Origin: Trinickia mobilis
GTDB lineage: Bacteria > Pseudomonadota > Gammaproteobacteria > Burkholderiales > Burkholderiaceae
Assembly (NCBI RefSeq): GCF_017315705.1
Contig: NZ_JAFLRF010000052.1
Span: 1-34,985, forward strand
Direction of reading: 5' to 3'
Length of the DNA: 34,985 nucleotides
The notes below the pieces were generated by a model. That model saw only the letters and a list, made by a program, of their open reading frames with translations, searched no databases and was not told the origin of the DNA. Shown piece by piece: positions 14,543 through 23,220 of the stretch. Each line of letters begins with the position of its first letter. Position 1 is the stretch's first letter. The position numbers and the translations under genes were made by a program.

Positions 14543-15622
14543 CTACGCTTGCCAGCTCAACATGACAGCTTCTCCGCGCGCGATGAGTTCGCCCACGTAG
14601 TCCGGGCGGTCCTTGTACTGGTCCCACCACTCCTGAGAACGGATCCGTGCCCGACAGTGCACCCATAGATCTGCAATCTTCTGGGCATCCTCTGGATTCC
14701 ACCACCTCTCGAATGACTTCGCAAGGCCCTCATTCGCGTCAAAATCCTCATGTTCACCTACGGCGAACCGGGCAAGATCGCGGAGTCGCTTATCTGCGGT
14801 AGCGAAGATGTAGCGCTTTTTCCGATCCTCTCGCGCCTCATTGATCCGACGTGCGAAGTCGCTAAGGTACGTAATGTCCCAAGCGGCATTCTTGACGCCC
14901 GCCAGCGCAACTTGCCTGTCTTCCGACCTGAGACCTTTCAGCAACCTGCGCCGAGGCGGCGAATTGGGCGCGAAGTAAAGAAACGCCAATAAGACCGCCG
15001 GTCCGGCGAGAATGAAGTCGTCGCGCATCCAGCCAAGTAAGGCAGACACCTTCTCATAGGAACCAAGAGTCGAATCAAGCTCTAGCTCTGCCATTTTCAT
15101 CGCGACGATATAGTTTCGCCGCCAGCGTCCGACTGGCTTCGCAAGGTCAATTTCGTCGATGTCCGGTCGGTTACGAACTGTAGGTAACCGTTCCACCGCC
15201 CCAAGTCCTGCCTTGACCCATTCGTGAGGGCTACCGTTGTCTGCAACTCTGAACCAGGCCAGTTCGTCCCGGGTAGCCGAGTTACCTTCATTGAACGCCA
15301 TCTCATGAAACGCAATGGACGGCTCTATCTGGATATCGAGGCACTGCGCGAACGCAAGAACAGCGGCGGCAACCCTTCTATGCTCATTCAGAGGCTCGCC
15401 GCGAGCTACCTGAGCCATCCTGGAGACGATATTGCGGTCTGGAAGCAGGATCGTCTGGACTTCGTCGAGATGCTTCTCAAGAAGACGATGGGATACGGAG
15501 TAAACCTCTGAATTTGGATCTGGCCGATCCGATACCAGTACATCCGTCTCACTCAGATAGTCCGCCAAATCGAGCAGCTCCCGCATAGGAAAACCGTCTG
15601 CCATCTTGATAAAAAATTCCAC
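14543..15622 (-). CDS. Uncharacterised protein with PIN-like acidic motifs, 359 aa
   Basis: I do not recognise the family with certainty. Several acidic motifs are spaced as in PIN-fold RNases: QTILLPDRNIVSRM with D62 and N64, IEPSIAFHEMAF with E100 and E107, AAWDITYLSDFARRI with D249 and D255, and IFATADKRLRDL with D277. A helical insert lies between about residues 140 and 240, with a hydrophobic stretch near 203-217. The C-terminus is Trp-rich (FERWWNP, QEWWDQYKD). The start is a GTG at 15622 with a G-rich sequence just upstream; an ATG at 15604 is the alternative. It stands alone between noncoding stretches, on the same strand as the GHKL/PRTase pair but 291 bases away. A PIN-like toxin or effector nuclease is a reasonable hypothesis only. 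Confidence 0.6.
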   Translation of the reverse strand: MEFFIKMADGFPMRELLDLADYLSETDVLVSDRPDPNSEVYSVSHRLLEKHLDEVQTILLPDRNIVSRMAQVARGEPLNEHRRVAAAVLAFAQCLDIQIEPSIAFHEMAFNEGNSATRDELAWFRVADNGSPHEWVKAGLGAVERLPTVRNRPDIDEIDLAKPVGRWRRNYIVAMKMAELELDSTLGSYEKVSALLGWMRDDFILAGPAVLLAFLYFAPNSPPRRRLLKGLRSEDRQVALAGVKNAAWDITYLSDFARRINEAREDRKKRYIFATADKRLRDLARFAVGEHEDFDANEGLAKSFERWWNPEDAQKIADLWVHCRARIRSQEWWDQYKDRPDYVGELIARGEAVMLSWQA

Positions 15623-15913
15623 ATTCGCCCCCGAAACTGATTGTCTATCCCACTACTCCAACGTTGTCTGCGCCAAAAGTCGATCCGCACCAACGTCTTC
15701 GCCGTCCTAGCACCGGTATGCGCCGACGAAAATGAAATATCCGATCAAACGGAGTGTGACGGAAACCAAACGTCAACTGGATGTGCTCGACAAACAGCCG
15801 GCCTTGGCTCGCTTCAGGACTAACTTGAGATGGATGATCTTCGCTCGCACTCAAGCAGCTTCCCATACAGTGGAGAGCGTGAAAACGTCGCCCAACAATG
15901 AGTAAAGAAAATG
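15623..15913. other. Intergenic, no gene seen
   Basis: 291 bases between the PIN-like gene and the end of the PRTase-like gene, both on the minus strand. No coding frame or clear terminator was found. It must contain the promoter of the PIN-like gene if that gene is expressed independently. Confidence 0.45.
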
Positions 15914-18316
15914 TTATGACATGCCCTTCTCCGGGGGCAATTCGATTTCGAGCTGGTCAGACCAAGGCGCCTCGTCGCTTTTGGCCACGGCAAATGTGTC
16001 GGGAACAGTTATAGCCGCATCTACCTGAGGCACTATCGCGAGACGCTTCTTCTGCTCACGCCATAGCAGGTAGTGTGCGGTCAGTCGTGCACTTTCCTCG
16101 GCCGCTCCTGTTGCAATAATTCGCTCGCAGAATTCCCGTAGATGTTCGCTGTGCAGCGTCAGGCGACCGACCGCGAGGGCAATCAGAAATTCCATCAGCG
16201 ATTCTGATCGTTCCTTGACTGCTTGGCCTGGCAGCGCGTGCACAAGAACATTCAGCATTCGTTCGCTGAGGGCACTATCGCATGCGCCGTAGCTCAGCTC
16301 TTCCTGTTTCGCTGCGCGCAACAGGCACGCCTGAAGTACACCGTCATTGAACCTGTCAAAGTTGTCCGGTGAAAGCACCGCGCGCTCGTAAGCATTGTGC
16401 GAAAGGCGGCGTGAAGCGTCCGTGCTCATGCGCAGCTGGGCCAGGATGATGCTCATAGTTACGAACAGGTCTGCCTGAGTCGCCGTCGGCTCGCTTCGTG
16501 CGTCGGTGATAAGTGAAAAATCTGAACGCAACGCAAGTGCCCCTCCCTCAGCTGTTGGCCAGAACAGGTCGTCGACTAATCCCTCTCCTACCGCCTTCTC
16601 CAGACGGTTGATTCTCTCCTCGAGCTTAACTGGCGTATCAATCTCATGCCGATCTGCGTACGACTGGATTCTTCTAAGCTCGTCGAGCTCCAAACTCCAA
16701 CTTACGTCCTCCTCGTAGCAGCTGATTGGCAAGCTGATCAGGCAATGAATGGCAAACGTGTTGGGGCCGTGCTGCCCAAACGTGAGATTGAGACGCAATC
16801 GATCTGCCTCGGCCTTGGGGGTAATTAACTGAACGACCGAGAGATATGCAGTGGAACCGTTCTCCTGGACGTCCCGCAATGTGCGCGACACAGACAGCAA
16901 CTCTTTTCCATCATCAATGCACGACGAAACAACGAGCGTCGATGTCTCCGCTTCTGGTGCAGCCGCGCGCAACTCGGTGGATGAAATTACTTGTGGGCGC
17001 CCCGCGACATGCAGCAAATCCCGTGTTGCTCTCGCGATGTCCTCCGCCACCTCATGTGACTGAGGATACGAACATGCAACTACGTGCCGCAGTGTGACAG
17101 TGGACGAACGTCGAACCAGAGATGCCCATTCTGTACGCTTCTTCTTAAGGAAAACCTGATTCTTCTGCGCCAACTGTGCATGCAGAATGGGAGCAACATT
17201 AACGCCAATGGATGCGACTCGTTCGTTACCGTGCCGACGAAAGGCACAGAATACTCGTAGCCCGATGAGGGCTGACAATACCGGTTTGAGATCAGAAGGC
17301 AGGTCCGTGGCCTTGATTTCCACCGGTGACACATTGGGCGGTGCTATGGAAAACTGGTCCCCCCGAATCTGGATGCAGTGAAAGTGCTTTTGGCAGTACG
17401 GGCAGTCCTTCTCGGTGAAATTCTCGATCAGATCAAGACCACTACCGTTCATACCGAGCAGATTGCACAAGACATGTCCTTGTGTCGAATGCATCTGTGC
17501 GAGGAGGAAAAGCGTCACAACGCGTTCCGGTGACGCGCCTTGGCGAACAAGACTCCGCGCAAGCCCGCCCGACGAGGAAGCAGAGATGAGGAAAAGTGCA
17601 TCGGCCGCGTGTTGCTCTGCAATCTGGTTGACGCCATCGTGCGACCGGTGTGACCAGAGCAGCGGTTCAAATGTAAGTCCGCCACGAATACCCACTTCGT
17701 GGATCAATTTCTGCGCGACCGAATAAATGCCAGATGTATCTACGATGACGTGCCGTATAGGCTGTTTCCAGAGGTATGCGACAAGCCAGTATGCGATCAG
17801 GCTGACGTTCACTCCATCCTCCAGCACGTTGGAAACCCGGAGAAAGCGATCGGCGTGCCTATCCGATGTCTTCACATAATGCGTACCGGTAGGTGCTCTT
17901 TGCTCTCCACCGCCGAACCTAAAAGCGGTCAGCAGTACCTCCTGCTGCTCGTGACGAAGGAGCATCGCGCTGGTCGCAATAGGTACTCCCTCCAGTGATT
18001 CGGCTATGTGCTTGCCCGTGCTTTCGTCGAAAAGAATGAACCGCACACCAGGGCCAAGCTGTCCGACGAGGCTCTCGAAACGGCCCCGCAAAACGTTATC
18101 GTCGACGCGGATCCAGTGACGGACGCGGTCTACCTCATGCCTGTAGCCCACGACGTGAATGGCATCGATCAGGACGGACCTCGCAGAAATCGCACTCACA
18201 AGAGCCGCATCGAATTCGTCGAGTGTCAGATTACGGTCGACGATGAAAATGCTCAGGACCTGTTCTTGGTGGCCCACCGCGTGGGACAAGTATGTATGAA
18301 TCGCAAGCGCCTTCAT
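15914..18316 (-). CDS. Large protein with two phosphoribosyltransferase-like segments and a Cys cluster, 800 aa
   Basis: Function not established. I chose the ATG at 18316 because it overlaps the stop of the GHKL gene (ATGA); the open frame extends 29 codons further into that gene. The first PRTase-like region (about 145-285) has THYVKTSDRHADRFLRVSNV and HVIVDTSGIYSVAQKL. It also has LFLISASSSGGLARSL, resembling orotate phosphoribosyltransferase layouts. A Cys/His cluster (CPYCQKHFHC, 305-314) separates it from a second region (about 400-500) with LVVSSCIDDGKELLSVSRTL, like the PRPP-binding loop but with the usual acidic pair altered. The remainder (500-800) is mostly helical. No membrane segments or signal peptide. 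It is translationally coupled to a GHKL ATPase, so the two probably act as one complex or relay. Transfer of, or sensing through, a phosphoribosyl nucleotide is my inference from the fold alone. Confidence 0.75.
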   Translation of the reverse strand: MKALAIHTYLSHAVGHQEQVLSIFIVDRNLTLDEFDAALVSAISARSVLIDAIHVVGYRHEVDRVRHWIRVDDNVLRGRFESLVGQLGPGVRFILFDESTGKHIAESLEGVPIATSAMLLRHEQQEVLLTAFRFGGGEQRAPTGTHYVKTSDRHADRFLRVSNVLEDGVNVSLIAYWLVAYLWKQPIRHVIVDTSGIYSVAQKLIHEVGIRGGLTFEPLLWSHRSHDGVNQIAEQHAADALFLISASSSGGLARSLVRQGASPERVVTLFLLAQMHSTQGHVLCNLLGMNGSGLDLIENFTEKDCPYCQKHFHCIQIRGDQFSIAPPNVSPVEIKATDLPSDLKPVLSALIGLRVFCAFRRHGNERVASIGVNVAPILHAQLAQKNQVFLKKKRTEWASLVRRSSTVTLRHVVACSYPQSHEVAEDIARATRDLLHVAGRPQVISSTELRAAAPEAETSTLVVSSCIDDGKELLSVSRTLRDVQENGSTAYLSVVQLITPKAEADRLRLNLTFGQHGPNTFAIHCLISLPISCYEEDVSWSLELDELRRIQSYADRHEIDTPVKLEERINRLEKAVGEGLVDDLFWPTAEGGALALRSDFSLITDARSEPTATQADLFVTMSIILAQLRMSTDASRRLSHNAYERAVLSPDNFDRFNDGVLQACLLRAAKQEELSYGACDSALSERMLNVLVHALPGQAVKERSESLMEFLIALAVGRLTLHSEHLREFCERIIATGAAEESARLTAHYLLWREQKKRLAIVPQVDAAITVPDTFAVAKSDEAPWSDQLEIELPPEKGMS

Positions 18317-19524
18317 GCCGCCCCCATAGGGACGAGAAATGACACGACGGTTCCTTTGACCGCCGGGTACTCGCTCGGAACGGTTGAGAGCCCCTTCTTC
18401 CAATCCAAGAGCTCCTCTCTGGGTACACGAGCTCCGCTGCTGATTTCAATGGAAGACAACCCAAGTCCGTAGCCGAACTGCCGATACGCGTGAATCGCAT
18501 TCGTGCGGACACTGATAAACCCGTGTAGCTGCTCAAGGCTCATAAGAACCTTCCACAGACCGAACCCCCGCCCATCGGAACCGGTGGTGGTTCTGCCTTT
18601 CTGAAAACAACTGAGGACAGCTTCAAGCTGCTTCGTATGATCGATCTGATGATGGCGCTCACCGAGCCACCGAGCCGCCATCCCTGGTCCAGAATCAATT
18701 ACGCTAATTTCAAGAAAACCAGAGACGGAAGGACGAGGTTGCGCTCGCACACCTGGCTTCGGATCGCGCTGAACAAACAATGCCAAGTAGCGTTCGGCCG
18801 GAGTGGCCGTAGGAAGCCGTTGGGCGATCGGGCTGGCTTCTATCTCGCCAATGGAGTAGAAGCGAGAGTAAATACCTCGTACCGAGTTCTGAACGTCCGA
18901 GCCGTTTGCCTCAGAGCGAGCATGGTCGTGAGTGTTTTTGAACGTTTCAAAAAAAATCGTCGTGAGCGCTTCTCGGAGCACCGGACCGCTACTTTCCCAG
19001 GTCGGGGCTTCGACAGGGCTTACGGCCGAAATCAACCGATCCATCAGCGGCGCGAAGCTCTCGCGCGAAATGAGCGATTCCGGCGTACGACGGCTGTACA
19101 GTTGCCGTGGCAGTCCGTACTCTGGCGGTTTGTGGTCCGCGCAAAGCAGGAAAGCAGTGTTGCGAACGGACGCAAGATCGGGCCAGCGCGACTGATCCAG
19201 GAGCAACATTTCCTGATATCTTCGTCGCTCGCGGCGACTCTTGGCGTCGGCATTGAGGCTTGGCAGGGGCTGCATTGCGGCAACTGCCGAAGATAGGTGC
19301 GCGCCCCACCTCAGCAGCGCTGATTCTTCAATTGCATCGCTCAAGACAAGTCCAGCCTGCCCAGCAGTGACAACGCGCTGAGCGACGAGCGCTTCTGCGA
19401 GGGTTGGCGTGCTCGCCGCGAGCAACTGCCCCAATACTACTGATGGCGGTTCCCCGGTCTTGACGGAGTCGGAGAATGGGTCGAGCCACGACGCTTCGTT
19501 CGGATCCTTGGTCACGATGTTCAT
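18313..19524 (-). CDS. GHKL-fold ATPase, partner of the PRTase-like protein, 403 aa
   Basis: Contains a Bergerat (GHKL) ATP-binding fold, as in histidine kinases, Hsp90 and MutL. Counting from the longer possible start at 19647, the N box is FFETFKNTHDHA with E234, N238 and D241. The G1 box is IDSGPGMA (D318 onward), the G2 box is SDGRGFGLWKVL (357-368), and the final strand is KGTVVSFLVPM. There is no phospho-acceptor His box in front and no receiver domain beside it, so it is not an ordinary sensor kinase. The N-terminal 180 residues are helical and unassigned. I prefer the ATG at 19524, because the 41 codons before it have poor codon character, but no strong ribosome-binding site marks either start. 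The stop overlaps the next gene's ATG. Confidence 0.85.
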   Translation of the reverse strand: MNIVTKDPNEASWLDPFSDSVKTGEPPSVVLGQLLAASTPTLAEALVAQRVVTAGQAGLVLSDAIEESALLRWGAHLSSAVAAMQPLPSLNADAKSRRERRRYQEMLLLDQSRWPDLASVRNTAFLLCADHKPPEYGLPRQLYSRRTPESLISRESFAPLMDRLISAVSPVEAPTWESSGPVLREALTTIFFETFKNTHDHARSEANGSDVQNSVRGIYSRFYSIGEIEASPIAQRLPTATPAERYLALFVQRDPKPGVRAQPRPSVSGFLEISVIDSGPGMAARWLGERHHQIDHTKQLEAVLSCFQKGRTTTGSDGRGFGLWKVLMSLEQLHGFISVRTNAIHAYRQFGYGLGLSSIEISSGARVPREELLDWKKGLSTVPSEYPAVKGTVVSFLVPMGAA

Positions 19525-20192
19525 CAGATTTGTACTTGCGGCAAAATCGGACGGCTCGCAGAAGACATAGATTCCTCGCAAGCAAAGACGCCGTCTCAAG
19601 ACACTGTTTGCGGCATTGTAACAACATACGATTTTGAGCCGTTGCATTAGTGGCTCGACCGTTGCGGCACGGCCGACCTGCAGGCCTCCGAGGACGTGCC
19701 CAACAGTAACGCCACACCCAACCTGAACACGGCATGCCTGGCACTAGTGCGCCGACGCACAGCGCGCTGCACGCCATCGGTATCACTTAGACTTCCCCAA
19801 CATGTTCACCACAAGGACGCGTGGCTCACGCAGCGCCGTACGAAAATCTACAATTAACTTACGACGAACGAATAGGACGATAACCACTGAGATCTCTCAG
19901 GCGCGTGCGCAGACATTACAACCGCATGACCTCAATAAAGTCACCCAGACGTCTCTCCGCGCCCTTGCAAAGAAAAACATTCCGAGCGTCTGGCCGTCAA
20001 TCGACGCGGTAGCGCCCTAAATGCAAATTCAACATCCTTCTGAGGGCAGTTCGTCGCGTGGCGGCACTTAGCGGTACACGAGGAACGTTCAATGAAGGAC
20101 TCTGGCCTTGCATTCACTGAGTCCTTGAATTCTTATAAACGCCCCCAAGATTGATACACGCCACCAATGTTGGTGGCGCTACGGAGACAAAC
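19525..20192. other. Intergenic, no convincing gene
   Basis: Divergent space between the GHKL gene (-) and the DUF3892-like gene (+). Frames in it have poor coding character. If the GHKL gene starts at 19647, the first 123 bases belong to it. The section from about 20100 to 20190 is A+T-richer and should hold the promoter of the downstream gene. Confidence 0.4.
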
Positions 20193-20477
20193 ATGGCCGA
20201 TTACTGCATCACAGCAGCAAACCACAAAAATCCAAACAATCACGTCGCTTCTTCGTTTTTGGTTTGGGTTTTAGATACCCCAAAAAATACCTGGCAGAGC
20301 CTTGGCTCTAAATCGGCAAGTGAAGTAGTTGGTCTGGTTGAGAAGGGCCACAAAGTATATACAGCCAAGCTCAACGCAGAGGGAACGGCAATAAATCTTG
20401 GGGAGCCGGTAGAAGTTGAGTTGCGTATAGAAAAAAATTCGACAAATTACGATATCAGTAAAATGCCAAGGTTCTAG
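20193..20477 (+). CDS. Small DUF3892-like protein, 94 aa
   Basis: The ATG at 20193 has GGAGA 8 bases upstream; an in-frame upstream start at 20151 is less likely. The order ADYCITAANH at the N-terminus, TWQSLGSKSASEVVGLVEKG in the middle and HKVYTAK later resembles the short DUF3892 family, whose role is unknown. Base composition is visibly more A+T-rich than the neighbouring genes, a sign of separate acquisition. It lies alone between two minus-strand modules. No membrane segment or catalytic motif is visible. Family assignment is tentative. Confidence 0.6.
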   Translation: MADYCITAANHKNPNNHVASSFLVWVLDTPKNTWQSLGSKSASEVVGLVEKGHKVYTAKLNAEGTAINLGEPVEVELRIEKNSTNYDISKMPRF

Positions 20478-20808
20478 CAATTCGCACTGTAGAAAAAATC
20501 AATGACTTTTTAACCACAGCGGGCTTATCAGTGATCCGGCTGCACAGCAGTAGAACCTTCAAGCAAGATTTTTTGCCGAGGGATTCGAATGGAGACAACG
20601 CGAGTTACGGAAAGTCGCGTCGTCGGTAGTCTGGCCCCGGCGCGGTTCCGTAAGCGCTTGTTCGCGGCCGTGGGCCCTACCTCTTGCTCTCCTGCTTGGT
20701 ACGTGAGGTTACTAGGATTCCTAAGCAGCTTCTCGATTCGACAGACGCCGCCGCGACGCCTTGCGAAGCCGACAGATACTGTCCATCGGACCCCCGCGCA
20801 GTTCCCGG
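20478..20808. other. Intergenic, no gene seen
   Basis: No frame with coding character. Convergent space between the DUF3892-like gene and the zinc-ribbon membrane protein. No clear terminator hairpin was found. Confidence 0.4.
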
Positions 20809-21327
20809 CTAGTGGTGCATGAATAACGACGCACTGTATGAATCCATGGGCGCGCTAGCCGGACTCGCGGCGTTAGACGCATTTTCATCCACGTCAGATG
20901 CTGCCGCTGGCTGTGCGCTTTCCGATATGCTCCGTGCAGCGTTTGATGCCGACACCGCTGGCTGATCGCTTGCCGCCAGACCATCACGAGCCGCCTGTGT
21001 AGGCGCATTGGTCGTGGGCTCGTCAATTGGGTCAATTGATGCTTGCGTTGCCGCTGATGCTGTGGATGCAGGTGCGACGACTGCCGATACATCACTAGCA
21101 ATGGGCTCGGCGGGCGGCGTGACGTTTTGATTCCCGTGATGGCCGCCGAGAGCTAGAACAAGGAGCACGAAGCCGACCGTGCCGAGAAAGCCGAGGCCAG
21201 CAATTTTCGTCTTGTTGCTTCCGCAACTTGGACACCGGCTCGAGAGGTTGCTTCCGCGCGGATACCATGTCCGCCCGCAACTGGAGCACTTGTTTAATGG
21301 TCGCTTTGTACTGCGCGTGGTCGCCAC
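20809..21327 (-). CDS. Zinc-ribbon, single-helix membrane protein with a long low-complexity tail, 172 aa
   Basis: The N-terminal zinc ribbon has two CxxC pairs, NKCSSCGRTW and SSRCPSCGSNK (about residues 13-42). A membrane helix GFLGTVGFVLLVLALGG (about 48-64) follows. The last 100 residues are an Ala/Ser/Pro/Thr-rich region (ASTASAATQAS and similar) that is probably disordered and outside the cytoplasm. The GTG at 21327 has a perfect AGGAGG 8 bases upstream, and a TTG one codon earlier is too close to it. The layout resembles zinc-ribbon membrane-anchored proteins such as double zinc-ribbon and YgjV-like sensors, but I cannot name a family. Function unknown. Confidence 0.7.
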   Translation of the reverse strand: MATTRSTKRPLNKCSSCGRTWYPRGSNLSSRCPSCGSNKTKIAGLGFLGTVGFVLLVLALGGHHGNQNVTPPAEPIASDVSAVVAPASTASAATQASIDPIDEPTTNAPTQAARDGLAASDQPAVSASNAARSISESAQPAAASDVDENASNAASPASAPMDSYSASLFMHH

Positions 21328-21348
21328 CAATCTAACCTCCTCTCTTCG

Positions 21349-21504
21349 CTAACCGTCGCTACTCGACCAGCACTTTTGATACTGCTCCGGCGTCGAGTTT
21401 GTTGGCCGTTGGCCAATCGTAATATCCGGGAACTCCTCCTTAATCGCAGTAATTAACGCGTCGACCGCCTGACGATTGTGTGCATGACCACCAGCGTCGA
21501 GCTT
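21349..21504 (-). pseudogene. Possible remnant of a small gene, no start codon
   Basis: An open frame of 51 codons reading KLDAGGHAHNRQAVDALITA and then IKEEFPDITIGQRP, ending in a TAG 7 bases before the AGGAGG of the next gene. Amino-acid content is protein-like, but there is no ATG and a TAG stands just upstream. It looks like the 3' end of a gene whose start has been lost or frameshifted. Not recognised. Confidence 0.3.
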
Positions 21505-21588
21505 CTAGCGTCCGGCTTCCGGACATCACAAGCTCTCTCAGTATCCTGGTTTTGAAACTTTGCACGAGAGGGCATCGGCCACACCTAA

Positions 21589-21816
21589 ACCTTTCATATT
21601 AGAAAGCTTTCAGTTTCACACCGATTCGACGATCCACCGTCAGTCACCCTGACACACTGCCATATCGGCACAGGCAGCCATTTCTTTAGCGAACTCTTAA
21701 AAGATTTTTCCGGCGCCTGGCGAGGCAATGTTTTCGTGCGACTCGGCGCTTCCGGAGACAATATAGGCGAGGGAATCGCAACAGGCCGCAGCGACAGCGA
21801 CAAACTGCCAACCTGA
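21589..21816 (+). pseudogene. Possible 3' remnant of another gene
   Basis: A 75-codon open frame without a start, containing HCHIGTGSHFFSELLKDFSG and VFVRLGASGDNIGEGIATGR. It reads like real protein, but there is a TAA just before it and no ATG. An opposite-strand ORF (21594-21833) covers the same bases and is richer in Ser and Pro, so I think it is the shadow. Not recognised. Confidence 0.25.
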
Positions 21817-21893
21817 TAGGTTGCAGCGGCCACCAGCCCCCGTGTGCGCGGAAGCGAAGGTCAACAAAAAGGTATGGCTTGGTGCAGCAGAAT

Positions 21894-21942
21894 TGACGTC
21901 CTCCCCGACCTCAGCCTGCGGCTGAGGTCGGGGAGGACGTCA
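21894..21942. repeat. Perfect 23-bp-arm palindrome covering the 3' end of jetD
   Basis: Arms of 23 bases, starting TGACGTCCTCCCCGACC, are exact reverse complements separated by TGC. Each arm closely matches the right end of the tnpB fragment at 6988-7018. The jetD stop codon (21913-21911) and its last nine or so codons lie inside it. This looks like a solo element end or a REP-like derivative of a TnpB element. Confidence 0.85.
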
Positions 21943-23197
21943 AGCGCAGATCTTCGAGAAGGACGTCAACCACGGCCTCCTCCGCGATCGCGAGCTCACG
22001 GCGGCACATTACGTCAGTCAAAGCTGGGTCCCAGGAAGCAGCAACGGGTGTCTCGAGCAGGTCGCGGTCATTTCGTGATGCTTTCGAAGCGGCCGCCTCG
22101 TAATCACTCGCCCCATAACGCCAGGCCTGTGCGCCCCAAGTCCGTTGAACGTAATTACCTATGTTCAGACCCGCCCAGTCAAAATCTCCATGGTAGTAAA
22201 GTCTAGCTCCCGCGCCCATCAACTGGTCGAGCAGGACACGCTGCGCCGCTGCCGGCATCCCGTCAGTGCAAACAAGAGGTTCACACTTCGCACCCAATCT
22301 ATCAGCCGCAATCGCAACAATGTTTGGGTTTTCACAAACGTACACAGCGCGATCCTCCACCGCCCACGCGGGAGGTCTTCTTACAAGACGCCTTAACGAT
22401 ACGAACGCAGGTTCGCCAGCAGGAGCAAGTTTGCGCGTTGCACGTACAGGAACATTCATGAACAGTGCTGGCCTTGCCAATTCATTGACGAAAACACCTT
22501 GACGCGCCCATGTCTCGCGCGACGACTCGCCAGGCAGATCGGGTCCATTTTCATCTCCAGGAAGAGCGATGCAATCCGAGCCTTCCTGAGCCAGTCGTTG
22601 ACGACGACATACCGCAAGTACCAGTGTGGCGACCGGTTGGCCGTTATCAAGGCCATGTGCGTTTCCAAGGACGTCAGCAGCAAGCTGTGCTCGGGGGATG
22701 CCTCCAGCAGGTAACCTAGATAAGATTGCCGACGCGTGTTGTAACAGTCGTCCCGCTACATGGAGATCTTTTCTGGCGAGTCGCTTCAACAGCCCGAGTG
22801 AGCTCGCCTCCCTGAGGAAGTCGACCAACCTCGGTTGACTACAACCTTCACCCAACGCGAGCCAGCGAGCCTCTTGCTCGGCTTTTGCAACCACTGAAAC
22901 TATCGGACCATCCAAATGCTCCAGTGCTTCCCTCAGAGACGCCGCAATTCCACTTGACCTCAGCGTCTCATCGACAGCAGCAACGTCAAGAACAATCGAC
23001 TGCGCACTGCTTACCGGTCTTCCGGTCAGAAGTGCCAGAGCCTCATATTCGCCTGGGAGCAAGCGTGTAAGCCGCAGCGTGGGTGGAGACGCATCGGTCG
23101 GCAGACGCGAATAACGTTCCCGCATTCGCCGGCGTAGCGAGAGGAGCGCTTGCCCGCCTAGCAGATTCTGTAACCGCTCGTCCGATGTGTTTTGCAT
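21911..23197 (-). CDS. jetD: Wadjet JetD, Toprim-type nuclease subunit (DUF2399/TIGR02679), 428 aa
   Basis: Nuclease of the Wadjet anti-plasmid complex; it cuts circular DNA once the SMC-like motor has extruded it. The C-terminal Toprim-like domain shows the catalytic Glu in AVYVCENPNIVAIAA (E289) and the metal-binding DxD in LYYHGDFDWAGLNIG (D338 and D340). The N-terminal 230 residues are the usual arm region of TIGR02679 proteins. It starts 23 bases after the jetC stop. The last residues (TSSPTSAAG) are encoded by the palindrome at 21894-21942, so the native C-terminus has probably been replaced. The catalytic residues lie well upstream, so activity is likely retained. Confidence 0.92.
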   Translation of the reverse strand: MQNTSDERLQNLLGGQALLSLRRRMRERYSRLPTDASPPTLRLTRLLPGEYEALALLTGRPVSSAQSIVLDVAAVDETLRSSGIAASLREALEHLDGPIVSVVAKAEQEARWLALGEGCSQPRLVDFLREASSLGLLKRLARKDLHVAGRLLQHASAILSRLPAGGIPRAQLAADVLGNAHGLDNGQPVATLVLAVCRRQRLAQEGSDCIALPGDENGPDLPGESSRETWARQGVFVNELARPALFMNVPVRATRKLAPAGEPAFVSLRRLVRRPPAWAVEDRAVYVCENPNIVAIAADRLGAKCEPLVCTDGMPAAAQRVLLDQLMGAGARLYYHGDFDWAGLNIGNYVQRTWGAQAWRYGASDYEAAASKASRNDRDLLETPVAASWDPALTDVMCRRELAIAEEAVVDVLLEDLRLTSSPTSAAG

Positions 23198-23220
23198 GGT
23201 CGAAGGCTTTCAAACCGAGC

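Noticed and set aside
19525-19647. N-terminal extension of the GHKL protein (41 residues)
   Set aside because: The codons look noncoding (TGT TGT, AGA, CGA, GGA), the residues are Cys-rich and no ribosome-binding site precedes the upstream ATG; kept only as an alternative.
19802-20020. 72-aa plus-strand ORF
   Set aside because: Thr/Arg-rich low-information sequence, no ribosome-binding site, no recognisable pattern.
21594-21833. 79-aa minus-strand ORF
   Set aside because: Ser/Pro-rich and covered by a more protein-like frame on the other strand; neither is certain.
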